64,000 nt of DNA from Bacilli bacterium (lineage in GTDB: Bacteria; Bacillota_I; Bacilli_A; RF39; UBA660). Shown in pieces: positions 16,218 through 24,365 of this stretch. Within the stretch, counting starts at the first letter, position 1. Every line of letters starts with the position of its first letter. Both the position numbers and the translations under genes were made by a program. Below the pieces are notes generated by a model. It ran no database searches, had not been told where the DNA came from, and was given only the letters and a program-made list of their open reading frames with translations. The stretch is from contig JAFRCK010000012.1 of assembly GCA_017404385.1 (NCBI GenBank), positions 1 through 64,000 on the forward strand, read 5' to 3'.

Positions 16218-17501
16218 TTATCTATACATTCCAGTTTGCTTAGGTTCAGTGGGATTTAGTTCTGAATTTTCTTGTGAAATATTTCTTTCAACTTTTGCAC
16301 CATAAAATAAAAATAATTCTTGGAATGAGTTAAATTGGTTTGCTCTAGAAAGAACACCTTTAACAAATTCTTCGCCTGTCAATACTTTTCCATTTTTAAG
16401 CGTTACCATACATGTAGGTGGAACCCAATATAGAACATTATTTTTTTCCAAATATTCTTGTTGAGTTAATGTTTGTCCGTTAGGTAATGTAATTGTATTT
16501 TCAATTTCCATACTTCCATATGTTTGATCAACTTCTTCTTTAACTTTTTTATTAAAACATACATTTTCAATATCAATACCTTTACTTGATAATTCTTTTC
16601 TAAACTCAGCTAATAGTGAATGTTTAAATGTTGAATCATTATTAATCAATATATCTAAAAGTATTCTATTTTTAATATTATCTAACTCCACACTTTTTCC
16701 ACTTCTAATATATTCTTGAATCTTTTGTTGATACACCATTTTTATTTGTGGACTAGGATTAGTGTGTGTGTAAGTTCTTAAACAATTTTCAATTGATAAT
16801 ATAAACGATTCACACATTAAATTAGTGTATGAAGTATTTGCATTTGTATCCTCGGAAGCATAACCTATTTTACTATCGTATTTCCCAGCTAAAACAGATG
16901 GCTCACTACACTGTGATAAAAGGTCTGGTCTTTCTTGTTTAACTTGTTCAATTACATTCATTGTCTGCTCTAACAAAGATGTAGATGTATACAACACAAG
17001 ATTATCAGTTCTTTGAATATTGTTGTTTATATCGGTTTTAAAATAAAATGGTATATTGGCACTTTTTAGTTTGTCATATAGAACATTAGCAAACTCATAT
17101 AACTTTGAATTTGGTATTCCAAAATAAAATCTATGTGAAATATCATTACTTGATATTCTTTCAGTTCCTAGTAAGTGCCAAGATTTAAATGTATTCCAAC
17201 CTGGCATTACAGCTAAAGGATTTCTAACTCCATTATGTTCACTAGGATTATAAGGCAAACCAGCATTTATAAAATCTTGGTTTATTTCATTTATAAGTTG
17301 ACCTAAATCTTGTTTATTTATTACATCGCCACTATTAGTAGAATATATATTAATTTTTTTGTAAAGCAATTTATTTAATTCTGCGAAGCCATTACTCATA
17401 TCTTTATACGCAATACTAAAATATTTACTTAAAAGAGCATTTAATAATTCTTCGTTTGCTGGTAATTTTGTTGCTTCGTATAAATTATTTGGCTTAATCA
17501 T
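16218..17501 (-). CDS. HopA1-like domain protein (distant), island cargo
   Basis: 427 aa, soluble. The middle (about 95-245) carries the pattern RFYFGIPNSKLYEFANVLYD, then NIPFYFKTD, a Leu-Val-Leu-Tyr strand, and a late segment SVLAGKYDSKIGYASEDT with a following S-Y-T...CES block. This order resembles the HopA1 family, first known as type III effectors of Pseudomonas and also found as phospho-Ser/Thr lyase-like enzymes in class V lanthipeptide clusters. The resemblance is from memory and remote. The C-terminal part has two similar short units (ITLPNGQTLTQQEYLE and VTLKNGKVLTGEEFVK), an internal repeat. AAAGGAG ribosome site. No precursor peptide gene was seen beside it. Confidence 0.5.
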   Translation of the reverse strand: MIKPNNLYEATKLPANEELLNALLSKYFSIAYKDMSNGFAELNKLLYKKINIYSTNSGDVINKQDLGQLINEINQDFINAGLPYNPSEHNGVRNPLAVMPGWNTFKSWHLLGTERISSNDISHRFYFGIPNSKLYEFANVLYDKLKSANIPFYFKTDINNNIQRTDNLVLYTSTSLLEQTMNVIEQVKQERPDLLSQCSEPSVLAGKYDSKIGYASEDTNANTSYTNLMCESFILSIENCLRTYTHTNPSPQIKMVYQQKIQEYIRSGKSVELDNIKNRILLDILINNDSTFKHSLLAEFRKELSSKGIDIENVCFNKKVKEEVDQTYGSMEIENTITLPNGQTLTQQEYLEKNNVLYWVPPTCMVTLKNGKVLTGEEFVKGVLSRANQFNSFQELFLFYGAKVERNISQENSELNPTEPKQTGMYR

Positions 17502-17565
17502 ATCTCTAACTCCTTTCGTATAGTAATTAATTATTACTTTTTATCTCATTAAGTATATTTATAAC

Positions 17566-17806
17566 TTAATTATATACTTCATTATCACTTTCATCAGGTC
17601 AATTACTTTGATATGATTTAACAAAATCATCTATTTCACTTAAAACTAAATCTATATTTATCTTTATTCCTCATTTTCAATTTATCTAAATTGCTAAAGA
17701 AGGTACAAAAATATTCAGCGACTTGTTCTATTTGGTCTTCAGAATAATTAGAAGAAAATTCTAATTTATTTAATTTATTAATAAAATAATTCTTATCTTT
17801 AAATAT
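17566..17806 (-). pseudogene. Frameshifted small gene with an in-frame TGA
   Basis: A GAGGGG ribosome-like site precedes an ATA codon at 17806 where a start would be expected. The frame then reads about 55 plausible codons (KLNKLEFSSNYSEDQIEQ region), shifts near 17650, continues as DLVLSEIDDFVKSYQSN, meets TGA, and goes on as PDESDNEVYN to a TAA at 17566-17568. Lost start, frameshift and stop together mark a decayed gene of roughly 80 codons just downstream of the helicase. Confidence 0.5.
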
Positions 17807-17817
17807 ATATTACCCCT

Positions 17818-20800
17818 CTACATTTTTTTGCCAGTATTTAATTGTTCTAAAATTTCTTGATTTAATTCTTCACTTGAAGTTAAAGAATTACTATCATGAT
17901 TATTTAATACTGAATAGAATCTATTTTGAATTTCTGCCTTTTTTCTTTCTAAATTTTCAGGAGTAATTTGTTCTTTCTGTAGTTTTTCGTCGGTGTTTTT
18001 ATTAAACCATTTTATTCCAATATCTTCTAATAATTTTATTCGCTCAGAAGTGATAGTTCTATTATCTTTACCCTTATATGCAGCTCTTTGATTATCAATC
18101 CAACTTGATAGTTTAAACCCATCTTCATCATATTCATATCCATTTTTAGTTTTAAAATGATTTGGTACAGACAAATTGCCATAATGTTCATAATATGCTT
18201 TTGCTAGATTATATTTTTCCATCCAGTCTAATTTTTTGTCTAACATTTCAAAACGCATACTTATTTTTTCAAGCAATTTAATTCGTTCGGGAGTTAAATT
18301 ATAATCTTGTCTTCTTGAACTAAACGCTTCTCTTTGTCTTTTTATCCAATGTCCTAATCTTATGCCTTTCTCATCATAATTTATTCCATCCAACGTCGTA
18401 AAATTAGATGGTATTTCTAAATTACCATAATGTTCATAATAATTTTTTGCAAGATTATATTTTTCCATCCATTGATCCATTTTATCGATTATATCCCAGC
18501 GCATGCCTATTTCTTCAAGCATTTTAATTCGCTCGTCTGTCATTTTTTTATCTTTTCTAAGTCCTCTATATGTATCCCTATTATTCTTTATCCAAAGTCC
18601 CAAACTCATACCATCTTGATCTTCATCGTAACCATTTTTAGTTTTAAAATGATTTGGTACAGACAAATTACCATAATGTTCATAATATGCTTTTGCTAAG
18701 TTATACATGTTTTTCCATGTATTTTCATAGGTATCAAAAATCATGTCTATTGCTTTTAATAGCTCTATTTGTTCGGATGTTAATTTATTATGATTAGTAC
18801 TTTTATATGCACCACGTTGTGATTTAATCCATAAACCTAATTTTACGCCATTTTCATCATGCTCATAGCCATTATTTGTTTTAAAATTAGTTGGTACATT
18901 TAAATTACCATAATGTTCATAATATGCTTTTGCTAGATTATATTTTTCCATCCACTGATTCATTTTATTAATTTTGTTCCAACGCATACCTATTTTATCC
19001 AAGAGTTGTATTTGTTCATTAGAAATATTTGCATCTTTTCTTTTTCCACTATAAGCAGTTCTCTGATATTGAATCCATTTTCCTAATCGAATACCATCTT
19101 GATCTTCATCATACCCATTTTTAGTTCTAAATAAAACAGGAACTTCTAAATTACCATAATGTTCATAATATGCTTTTGCTAAGTTATATGTGTTATTCCA
19201 ATTATTTTCAACAACATTGAAAATCATACCAATATTTAATAATTTACTTATTTTATCTTCAGAAAGAGGCATAAATGATCCGGTTCCCATATATGCTTGT
19301 CTTTGATTTTTAATCCAATTACCAAGATTAATGGTACCATTTTCATCATAATCATAACCATTTATAGTTTTAAATTTATTGGAAATTTCCAAATTACCAT
19401 GATGTTCATAATATGCTTTTGCAAGTTCATAGTAATCATCCCAAGTCATTGTCATTCTATCCATGACATATCTTAACATTTCAAATAAATCTTGGTCTTC
19501 AATTTCGATATCGAAAGAAGCATCTCTAATTTTCATTTCACGATGATTTCCTAAAACATTTTCTTGAATATCTTTTATTCTATCTCGTAAATTATTTTCT
19601 AAATCTTTTATAAAATCATAATTATTTGTTAAATCAATTACTACAGGTGCAATTAATTTTTCAATCAATTCTTCTTTACTGATATTATCTTTAATCGGAA
19701 TATCTTTTTCTTTACACATAGATATTAATTGTTCAATAGAATATTGTTCTAATTCATCAAACTTATCTTTTGTATTACCACGAACTGATAAGGCTCTACC
19801 TAATTGTTCAAAATAAACTATATCAGAAGTAGTTCCTCTTCCCATAATAACACCATCAATATTTGGTGCATGAATTCCTTCATTATATTGATTAATTGCA
19901 AACATTACTCTAAGTTTATTATCAACTTGTTCACCATCTAAATTAACATCTCTATAAAAAGCTTCCCTATTTTTTTTACCATCTTCACCCATATCACTTG
20001 TGGATGTATAAATAATTATATCTTTTTCAGGAACAAATTGTTTAAACCATTCAATTGCCTGTTGCTTAATTGTTTCAATATCATTAGATCCTTCTTCTGA
20101 ACAAGGAGGGCAAAAGTAAATATATTTGCCATCTGGTTTTATTGATTTTTTTAATATATTTGGAATACTTGGTGCTTCATGTATTCTTTTTTTAACATCA
20201 TTTAATATTGCCATATATTCTTGATATTCTTTAGTAGTAGCACCTAGTTTTTGTACTTTTTCTTCTAATTGACTCTCAAGTCCAATTAAATTTGTATAAG
20301 CACTTTTATAGACAGGTTTAGGTAAAACTCCATCAATCATTGCATCACATAAGTCATATCTACTTTCAACTTTACCAGAGAATAATTCATCAGTTTCAGG
20401 ATTTGCCATGTCTCTTTCATAAGATGTACCTCTATCTCTCACAGTATAAGCAGTCATTCCAAATATTTTCATATCAGGATGTGTCTCAACCATTTTATTA
20501 ATTCTTGCTCCCCAAATAGGTGCTCCTATATGATGAAATTCATCAAGTATTAATAAATCACAATTTATATCAGATATTTCATCTTCTGATAAGGATATAA
20601 AACTTTGATATGTTCTAAATTCTAAATTTGGAAAATCTCTTTTTAAATCCAAATTAGGATTATCTTCAATTATTTTATTTATATGTTCAATAATTCCATG
20701 TGAAGGGACAACATAAACTATTTTCTTATCCTTATTATCGTAAGCTAATTGCAATGCATTATATGATTTACCAGTTCCAGTTGCATGAACAATTGCTACA

Positions 20801-20895
20801 ACATCATTTCCAGATTCAAAAGAAGATTTTACTTGATTATAACTATCTGCATTATGATCATATAGTCCTATAGTTGTATATTCATTATTATTCAT
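17818..20895 (-). CDS. SF2 DEAD/DEAH-type helicase with six helicase-associated (HA) repeats
   Basis: 1025 aa. N-terminal helicase core: Walker A ATGTGKS (about residue 40), LLILDEFHHIGAP as the DEAH-type box, GMTAYTVRD, then a C-terminal helicase lobe with INQYNEGIHAPNIDGVIMGR and the arginine region QLGRALSVRG. A short SAP-like helical segment (about 400-430) follows. From about residue 500 come six tandem HA units of about 65-70 aa, each built on W-Y-LAKAYYEHYGNL-vP-F-T-GY-D-G-LG-WI-QR-Y. HA repeats occur in large, poorly known bacterial helicases. The start at 20895 (MNNNEYTTIG) is preferred over 20910; it overlaps the preceding small gene by 8 nt and follows GGTGGTGA. Probably DNA or RNA remodelling, possibly island defence. 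Confidence 0.85.
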   Translation of the reverse strand: MNNNEYTTIGLYDHNADSYNQVKSSFESGNDVVAIVHATGTGKSYNALQLAYDNKDKKIVYVVPSHGIIEHINKIIEDNPNLDLKRDFPNLEFRTYQSFISLSEDEISDINCDLLILDEFHHIGAPIWGARINKMVETHPDMKIFGMTAYTVRDRGTSYERDMANPETDELFSGKVESRYDLCDAMIDGVLPKPVYKSAYTNLIGLESQLEEKVQKLGATTKEYQEYMAILNDVKKRIHEAPSIPNILKKSIKPDGKYIYFCPPCSEEGSNDIETIKQQAIEWFKQFVPEKDIIIYTSTSDMGEDGKKNREAFYRDVNLDGEQVDNKLRVMFAINQYNEGIHAPNIDGVIMGRGTTSDIVYFEQLGRALSVRGNTKDKFDELEQYSIEQLISMCKEKDIPIKDNISKEELIEKLIAPVVIDLTNNYDFIKDLENNLRDRIKDIQENVLGNHREMKIRDASFDIEIEDQDLFEMLRYVMDRMTMTWDDYYELAKAYYEHHGNLEISNKFKTINGYDYDENGTINLGNWIKNQRQAYMGTGSFMPLSEDKISKLLNIGMIFNVVENNWNNTYNLAKAYYEHYGNLEVPVLFRTKNGYDEDQDGIRLGKWIQYQRTAYSGKRKDANISNEQIQLLDKIGMRWNKINKMNQWMEKYNLAKAYYEHYGNLNVPTNFKTNNGYEHDENGVKLGLWIKSQRGAYKSTNHNKLTSEQIELLKAIDMIFDTYENTWKNMYNLAKAYYEHYGNLSVPNHFKTKNGYDEDQDGMSLGLWIKNNRDTYRGLRKDKKMTDERIKMLEEIGMRWDIIDKMDQWMEKYNLAKNYYEHYGNLEIPSNFTTLDGINYDEKGIRLGHWIKRQREAFSSRRQDYNLTPERIKLLEKISMRFEMLDKKLDWMEKYNLAKAYYEHYGNLSVPNHFKTKNGYEYDEDGFKLSSWIDNQRAAYKGKDNRTITSERIKLLEDIGIKWFNKNTDEKLQKEQITPENLERKKAEIQNRFYSVLNNHDSNSLTSSEELNQEILEQLNTGKKM
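18010..19440 (-). repeat. Six tandem HA-domain coding repeats (about 200-210 bp period)
   Basis: The stretch encoding AKAYYEHYGNL recurs at about 18190, 18430, 18675, 18920, 19160 and 19400, roughly every 240 bp. Some units are very close at the nucleotide level (for example the GNLSVPNHFKTKNGY units near 18170 and 18660), pointing to recent duplication or gene conversion. Confidence 0.8.
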
Positions 20896-21145
20896 TATCT
20901 TCACCACCATATAATCTTATATCTACAAAGTTTTGACCAGAAATAGTTTGTTCAATTATTTCTACTAAATCATTTTTCATAATCATAGCATTTTCTTCAT
21001 TTTGTTCAGTTGTTATTTCTTTTAAACCTTTATTAGTCATTATTTTAAATGTTATATTAGTTCTATCCATAACATCTAATAAAGCATTATTATTATATTG
21101 TTCTGGAATATATATATCTATAACTTTTCCTATAGCCTTGTTCAT
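20888..21145 (-). CDS. Small protein preceding the helicase
   Basis: 85 aa, not recognised. Acidic at the C-terminus (YGGEDNE), beta-strand-rich by eye (VIDIYIPE, ITFKIMTNKGLKEIT, FVDIRLYG). Strong AGGAGG site before ATG 21145. Its last codons overlap the helicase start, so the two are translationally coupled and presumably act together. Confidence 0.75.
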   Translation of the reverse strand: MNKAIGKVIDIYIPEQYNNNALLDVMDRTNITFKIMTNKGLKEITTEQNEENAMIMKNDLVEIIEQTISGQNFVDIRLYGGEDNE

Positions 21146-21303
21146 AATAAACCTCCTGGACTTTAATTATATCTATAAACATTATACCATATATTTTTTA
21201 AATATTTGCTTGTAATTATATAAAAAAAAGAAATTGAATTTTCCAATTTCAATTGTCATAATTAAAAAGATTTTAATATTATAAAAGATTGAACAAATTA
21301 ATT

Positions 21304-21451
21304 CTATTTTGCTATTTTTACTGGATCATTAACATTAAAATTAGGATCATTTACTGCCATTGTTTGAGAAATTGCTTCTAAACCTCTTTTATATGCAGCC
21401 TCCATTATATTCATTATTATTAAAACCCATAATTTGTTCTTCAGTATTCAT
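21304..21451 (-). pseudogene. Frameshifted small gene near the right end of the island
   Basis: ATG at 21451 with a good AGGGAT site opens a frame (MNTEEQIMGFNNNEYNGG) that stops after 20 codons. A second frame overlapping by about 15 nt starts at 21405 (MEAAYKRGLEAISQTMAV) and ends in TAG at 21304. Joining them by one shift gives a single ~45-aa protein. Either a frameshifted gene or two tiny ORFs; the remaining 21146-21633 sequence shows only the tRNA-end-like repeat and a terminator. Confidence 0.4.
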
Positions 21452-21506
21452 AATATCCCTATGTATTAATTCTCAATTGTGATGGAAAAGTTGAAAAGAA
21501 CTTAAC

Positions 21507-21520
21507 CACCCGCTCCATTT
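21507..21520 (+). repeat. tRNA-Gly 3'-end-like repeat, candidate right attachment site
   Basis: CACCCGCTCCATTT matches 13 of 14 bases of the tRNA-Gly 3' end (6419-6432) and is followed at once by a terminator hairpin, as at the tRNA. Upstream bases do not form a tRNA. The one difference (C for T) would mispair with the present acceptor stem, so it is not a simple displaced copy. Confidence 0.4.
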
Positions 21521-21525
21521 AAATA

Positions 21526-21549
21526 TAAAATTCCTTTACGGAATTTTTT
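21526..21549 (+). terminator. Terminator at the right island edge
   Basis: AAATTCC (21528-21534) pairs with GGAATTT (21540-21546), followed by a run of seven T in total. Confidence 0.65.
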
Positions 21550-21633
21550 TAGTTATATCTTATTATGCTTCTAAAATTTGACAAAATGTACTATTTATGA
21601 TTAAATATAGCACCAATCAAAGGGGTTTGGTTT

Positions 21634-22320
21634 ATGAAAAAATTATTAGTAGTACTTTTATGTACATTTACATTTTTATTTCCTGTATTAACTATTGTTA
21701 AAACAGATAATTATGTTAAAGCAGAAGATATAAATAATAATAAAATTAATTTGAGTTTTATTAAAGATGAAATTGATCAAAAATTGAAAGAATTACAAAA
21801 AGAACAAGAAGCATTAGAAAAAAAACAAGAAGAAATAAAAGAAGAAAACACTACCATTGTTCAAACTTCTACAGTAGATAACTATGTTGAAGAAGTAGAA
21901 CCTGTAGAAGAAACTTATTATGAAAACTATGGTACTTATGGTAGATTATATGTATCTTGGTATAGTGTTGCCTTATACGATTATAATGTTAATACTAATT
22001 CAAGTTCTTCTTTACAAGAAATAGTTAACAATGATGACAGTGCTGCCTATTATAGAAATAAAGGTAGATTAGTTATCGCAGATCATAACTATCAAGGATT
22101 CAGTTTATTAGCAGACTTATCAGAAGGAACTACTTCATATATTAAATTTGGAGATGGATCAACTATTGGATATAGATTAATTAAAAAATCTAAAGGATAT
22201 AACACAGGACCAGATTTAGTAGATACTGAAGGAAATTCATTTTTTAATATGGAATCTGATATAATCATGTATACTTGTTATGAAGATGGGATTATGGTAA
22301 CTCTATGGAGTTTATTATAA
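21634..22320 (+). CDS. Secreted coiled-coil protein with a sortase-like C-terminal domain
   Basis: 228 aa. A signal peptide covers about residues 1-31 (hydrophobic VVLLCTFTFLFPVLTIV). A Glu/Lys-rich coiled coil spans about 45-75, then a globular domain from about 105. That domain has LVIADHNYQGFSLLADLSEG, a central Tyr/Asp segment, and SDIIMYTCYEDGIMVTLW. The order His...F-L...T-C near the C-terminus recalls sortases (catalytic His and TLxTC), but the expected C-terminal Arg is not evident. It may be a catalytically altered sortase-fold protein acting on the outer surface. AAAGGGG ribosome site; terminator follows. Confidence 0.6.
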   Translation: MKKLLVVLLCTFTFLFPVLTIVKTDNYVKAEDINNNKINLSFIKDEIDQKLKELQKEQEALEKKQEEIKEENTTIVQTSTVDNYVEEVEPVEETYYENYGTYGRLYVSWYSVALYDYNVNTNSSSSLQEIVNNDDSAAYYRNKGRLVIADHNYQGFSLLADLSEGTTSYIKFGDGSTIGYRLIKKSKGYNTGPDLVDTEGNSFFNMESDIIMYTCYEDGIMVTLWSLL

Positions 22321-22352
22321 AAAACATATACTTATTTAGTATATGTTTTTTT
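22319..22352 (+). terminator. Terminator
   Basis: AAAACATATACT pairs with AGTATATGTTTT, followed by further T residues. Confidence 0.8.
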
Positions 22353-22425
22353 ACAAAATATAAGTAATATACTATTCTTTTAATTAATGATATAATAAAA
22401 ATACATTTCAAAGGGGGAAATTTTG

Positions 22426-23004
22426 ATGAATAGGCCTAAAATAATATCCATATCTGGTATAGATGGTTCAGGAAAAACTACACAAATAAACTATTTGAAA
22501 GAATATTTTGATTCTTTAAATTTAAAATCAGAAATACTAAAAGTTAAGTATTTACCATTTCATAAAATGAAGAATTTATCATTAACAACTGATGATTTAA
22601 GAATGCTTATGGCTAAAGATTTTGTAGATTATTACAATAAAAGAATAAAAGAACTATCTGATTATGATTATTTATTATGTGATAGATCAAAAGCTTGTTT
22701 ACTTGCTTATGGTCTAAGTTATGGTTTAAAGAATCCAGATAATATATGGGATTTATTAAAAGAAACCCAAGATCCTGATTTACTTTTCTATTTTGATATT
22801 GATCCTCTATTATCTATTGAAAGAATTAGTAAAAATAGAACTGAGTTTGAAGAAGATGAAACAATAGAAAATTTAAAAAGAACTAGAATGTATTATTCTA
22901 GAGTATTCAATGATTATGACTTCAATCCAGTATGTATTGATGCGAGTGAACAAGAAGAAGAAATTACTAAAAAATTAGTTTTATCTATTAAAAAGTTAAA
23001 CTAG
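22426..23004 (+). CDS. Thymidylate kinase-like nucleoside/nucleotide kinase
   Basis: 192 aa P-loop kinase. Walker A is intact in SGIDGSGKTTQ; LLCDRSKACLLAYGLSYG fits the DR-containing segment of TMP kinases; DLLFYFDIDPLLSIERI is the strand and helix before a lid with few basic residues (SKNRTEFEEDE). The canonical TMP-kinase lid pattern is not clear, so the substrate could be another (d)NMP or nucleoside. The start is ATG 22426, with AAGGGGG 8 nt upstream, rather than the adjacent TTG. It stands alone between terminators, and is unrelated in operon context to the kinase-like gene at 47378. Confidence 0.8.
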   Translation: MNRPKIISISGIDGSGKTTQINYLKEYFDSLNLKSEILKVKYLPFHKMKNLSLTTDDLRMLMAKDFVDYYNKRIKELSDYDYLLCDRSKACLLAYGLSYGLKNPDNIWDLLKETQDPDLLFYFDIDPLLSIERISKNRTEFEEDETIENLKRTRMYYSRVFNDYDFNPVCIDASEQEEEITKKLVLSIKKLN

Positions 23005-23054
23005 TCATTTTGAAGTGAACCCCATATAGTTCACTTCATTTTACTAGTTTTTTT
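22999..23054 (+). terminator. Terminator
   Basis: Nested hairpin: GAAGTGAAC (23012-23020) with GTTCACTTC (23029-23037) inside an outer AAACTAG/CTAGTTT pairing, followed by T residues. Confidence 0.75.
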
Positions 23055-23174
23055 ATTATTTCACACAAAATACTACTATAGAATATAATAAAGTATAAAA
23101 CTGTAAAGCATTTTTTTTATTATTTGCTTTTTAATATATACATGTTATAATTAAACTAGAGGAAGAGTAGAAAT

Positions 23175-23774
23175 ATGAAGTATGATTTTAAAGAACTAGA
23201 AAGATGGCAAAAAATAGGAATTGCCTGTTTATTAGTTGTCATACCAGGAGTAATAGGATGGCTTATTGAATTTTTCTTTGGTTGGTATGATAATGGAATG
23301 AAAGATGTTTATTGGAAAGGTGGAAATTTTTTACCTTGGATTAATATGTATTCAATTGGTACATTTTTAATAATTGCATGTACATATAAATATAGAGATA
23401 AACCTTTAAAAGTATTATTAATATCAATATTAGTATCTGGTTTATTTGAGTTATTAACTGGATTTATTTTTGACAAATGTTTTGGAATAAGATATTGGAA
23501 TTATAAAAAAGAGATACTAAATTTTCATGGTTATATATGTTTATTAAGTCTTACAGGTTTTGGATTAGGTGGAATATTTGTTATGTACATGTTGCTACCA
23601 TGTTTAATAAAACTATCAAAAATAATACCAAAACAAGTATTCTTAACTATAAGTATTTCATTATGTAGTCTAGTATTAGTCGATGAATTATATAATTGTT
23701 TACTTACAAAACTATTTGGATTCCCTAGAGCTCTAGATTTGTATGAAAAATACTTTCACTTTAAATTTTTATAA
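23175..23774 (+). CDS. Membrane protein, putative ABC-transporter type IV (CmpB-like) family
   Basis: 199 aa with about five membrane helices. The pattern GVIGWLIEFFFGWYDNG, GGNFLPWINMYSIGTFLII, LLISILVSGLFELLTGFIFDK and YWNYKKEILNFHGYICLLSL follows the PF06541 family (G-x-x-E, NRGFLYGP-like, LE-x-x-TS, W-D-Y, N-G-R-I-C), although several positions are drifted. The family is widespread in Firmicutes and its transport role is unproven. GAGGAAGAG ribosome site. Convergent with the LRR gene, sharing a terminator. Confidence 0.7.
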   Translation: MKYDFKELERWQKIGIACLLVVIPGVIGWLIEFFFGWYDNGMKDVYWKGGNFLPWINMYSIGTFLIIACTYKYRDKPLKVLLISILVSGLFELLTGFIFDKCFGIRYWNYKKEILNFHGYICLLSLTGFGLGGIFVMYMLLPCLIKLSKIIPKQVFLTISISLCSLVLVDELYNCLLTKLFGFPRALDLYEKYFHFKFL

Positions 23775-23800
23775 AAACTAGTCATTATGACTAGTTTTAT
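23773..23800. terminator. Bidirectional terminator
   Basis: AAAACTAGTCA and TGACTAGTTTT form a perfect inverted repeat between two convergent genes. Confidence 0.85.
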
Positions 23801-24306
23801 TATTTATAGTAAATATATTTATAAAAATTAGTTTCTTTTAAAGTTAATTCTGTTTTTGAGCCTTTTTTTACATATATTCTTTTTAGACTTCGACATACAT
23901 CAAAAGCATGTTCCCCTATTCTTAATATATTATCAGGTAATACTATTTCTTCTATATTTTTATCTCCAATAAAGGTTTGATGTCCTATATAAATAACACT
24001 ACTTGGAATAGTTACTTTTTTAATATTTGTTTTTCCATAAAAGGCTGAATCATCTATACTAAGTACTTTTTTACCATCTATTACTTCTGGTATAAAAACT
24101 TCTTCTTCATCACCTTCATAAAAGACTATTCCCACATGATTATCATATTCATTATATCTATAATTATTATATAATTGATTTTCTTTAATAAGATTATCAA
24201 ATAAGTGATTTAGTTTATAATTATCAGACTTAAGATACAAAAAAGCACATAATAATATAGTAATAATAATTACGATAATTCCTATAATAATATATTTCTT
24301 TTTCAT
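23800..24306 (-). CDS. Membrane-anchored BspA-type leucine-rich-repeat protein
   Basis: 168 aa. One N-terminal membrane helix (about 5-26, IIIGIIVIIITILLCAFLYL) and an extracellular part with three BspA/LRR_5 repeats: IDDSAFYGKTNIKKVTIPSS, IGHQTFIGDKNIEEIVLPDN and IGEHAFDVCRSLKRIYV. Such repeats usually mediate binding at the cell surface. It is short for the family, so it may be a small adhesin or accessory protein. It lies between two bidirectional terminators, hence monocistronic. Confidence 0.85.
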   Translation of the reverse strand: MKKKYIIIGIIVIIITILLCAFLYLKSDNYKLNHLFDNLIKENQLYNNYRYNEYDNHVGIVFYEGDEEEVFIPEVIDGKKVLSIDDSAFYGKTNIKKVTIPSSVIYIGHQTFIGDKNIEEIVLPDNILRIGEHAFDVCRSLKRIYVKKGSKTELTLKETNFYKYIYYK

Positions 24307-24332
24307 CTTATCACCTATCTATATTTTAACAT

Positions 24333-24365
24333 AAAAAAGCTCATTCGTTAAGAATGAGTTTTTTT
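24333..24365. terminator. Bidirectional terminator
   Basis: AAAAAAGCTCATTC pairs with GAATGAGTTTTTT between the giant surface gene's 3' end and the LRR gene. Confidence 0.85.

Larger units (their letters stand above)
6433..21520. mobile_element. Accessory island downstream of tRNA-Gly (composite, partly decayed)
   Basis: The island starts at a tRNA 3' end. It holds a large serine recombinase, TnpV, a MobC-like protein with an oriT-like repeat, a probable relaxase remnant, several large lineage-restricted proteins, a helicase and at least three decayed genes. A copy of the tRNA 3' end with one mismatch (CACCCGCTCCATTT, 21507-21520) followed by its own terminator is the best candidate right edge. 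A weaker copy at 15929-15945 suggests more than one insertion. The exact boundaries are inferred, and the serine recombinase may have its own different att sites. Confidence 0.5.

Noticed and set aside
17566..17806. TGA read as Trp (genetic code 4) for the host
   Set aside because: All clear host genes use TGG for Trp and several end in TGA (spoVAD, the 30-aa toxin ORF), so code 4 is not supported; decay explains the single TGA.
21470..21520. Possible tRNA-Gly copy ending in CACCCGCTCCA
   Set aside because: The bases before it (AAGTT-GAAAAG-AACTT) do not make a T arm and no anticodon arm precedes it.
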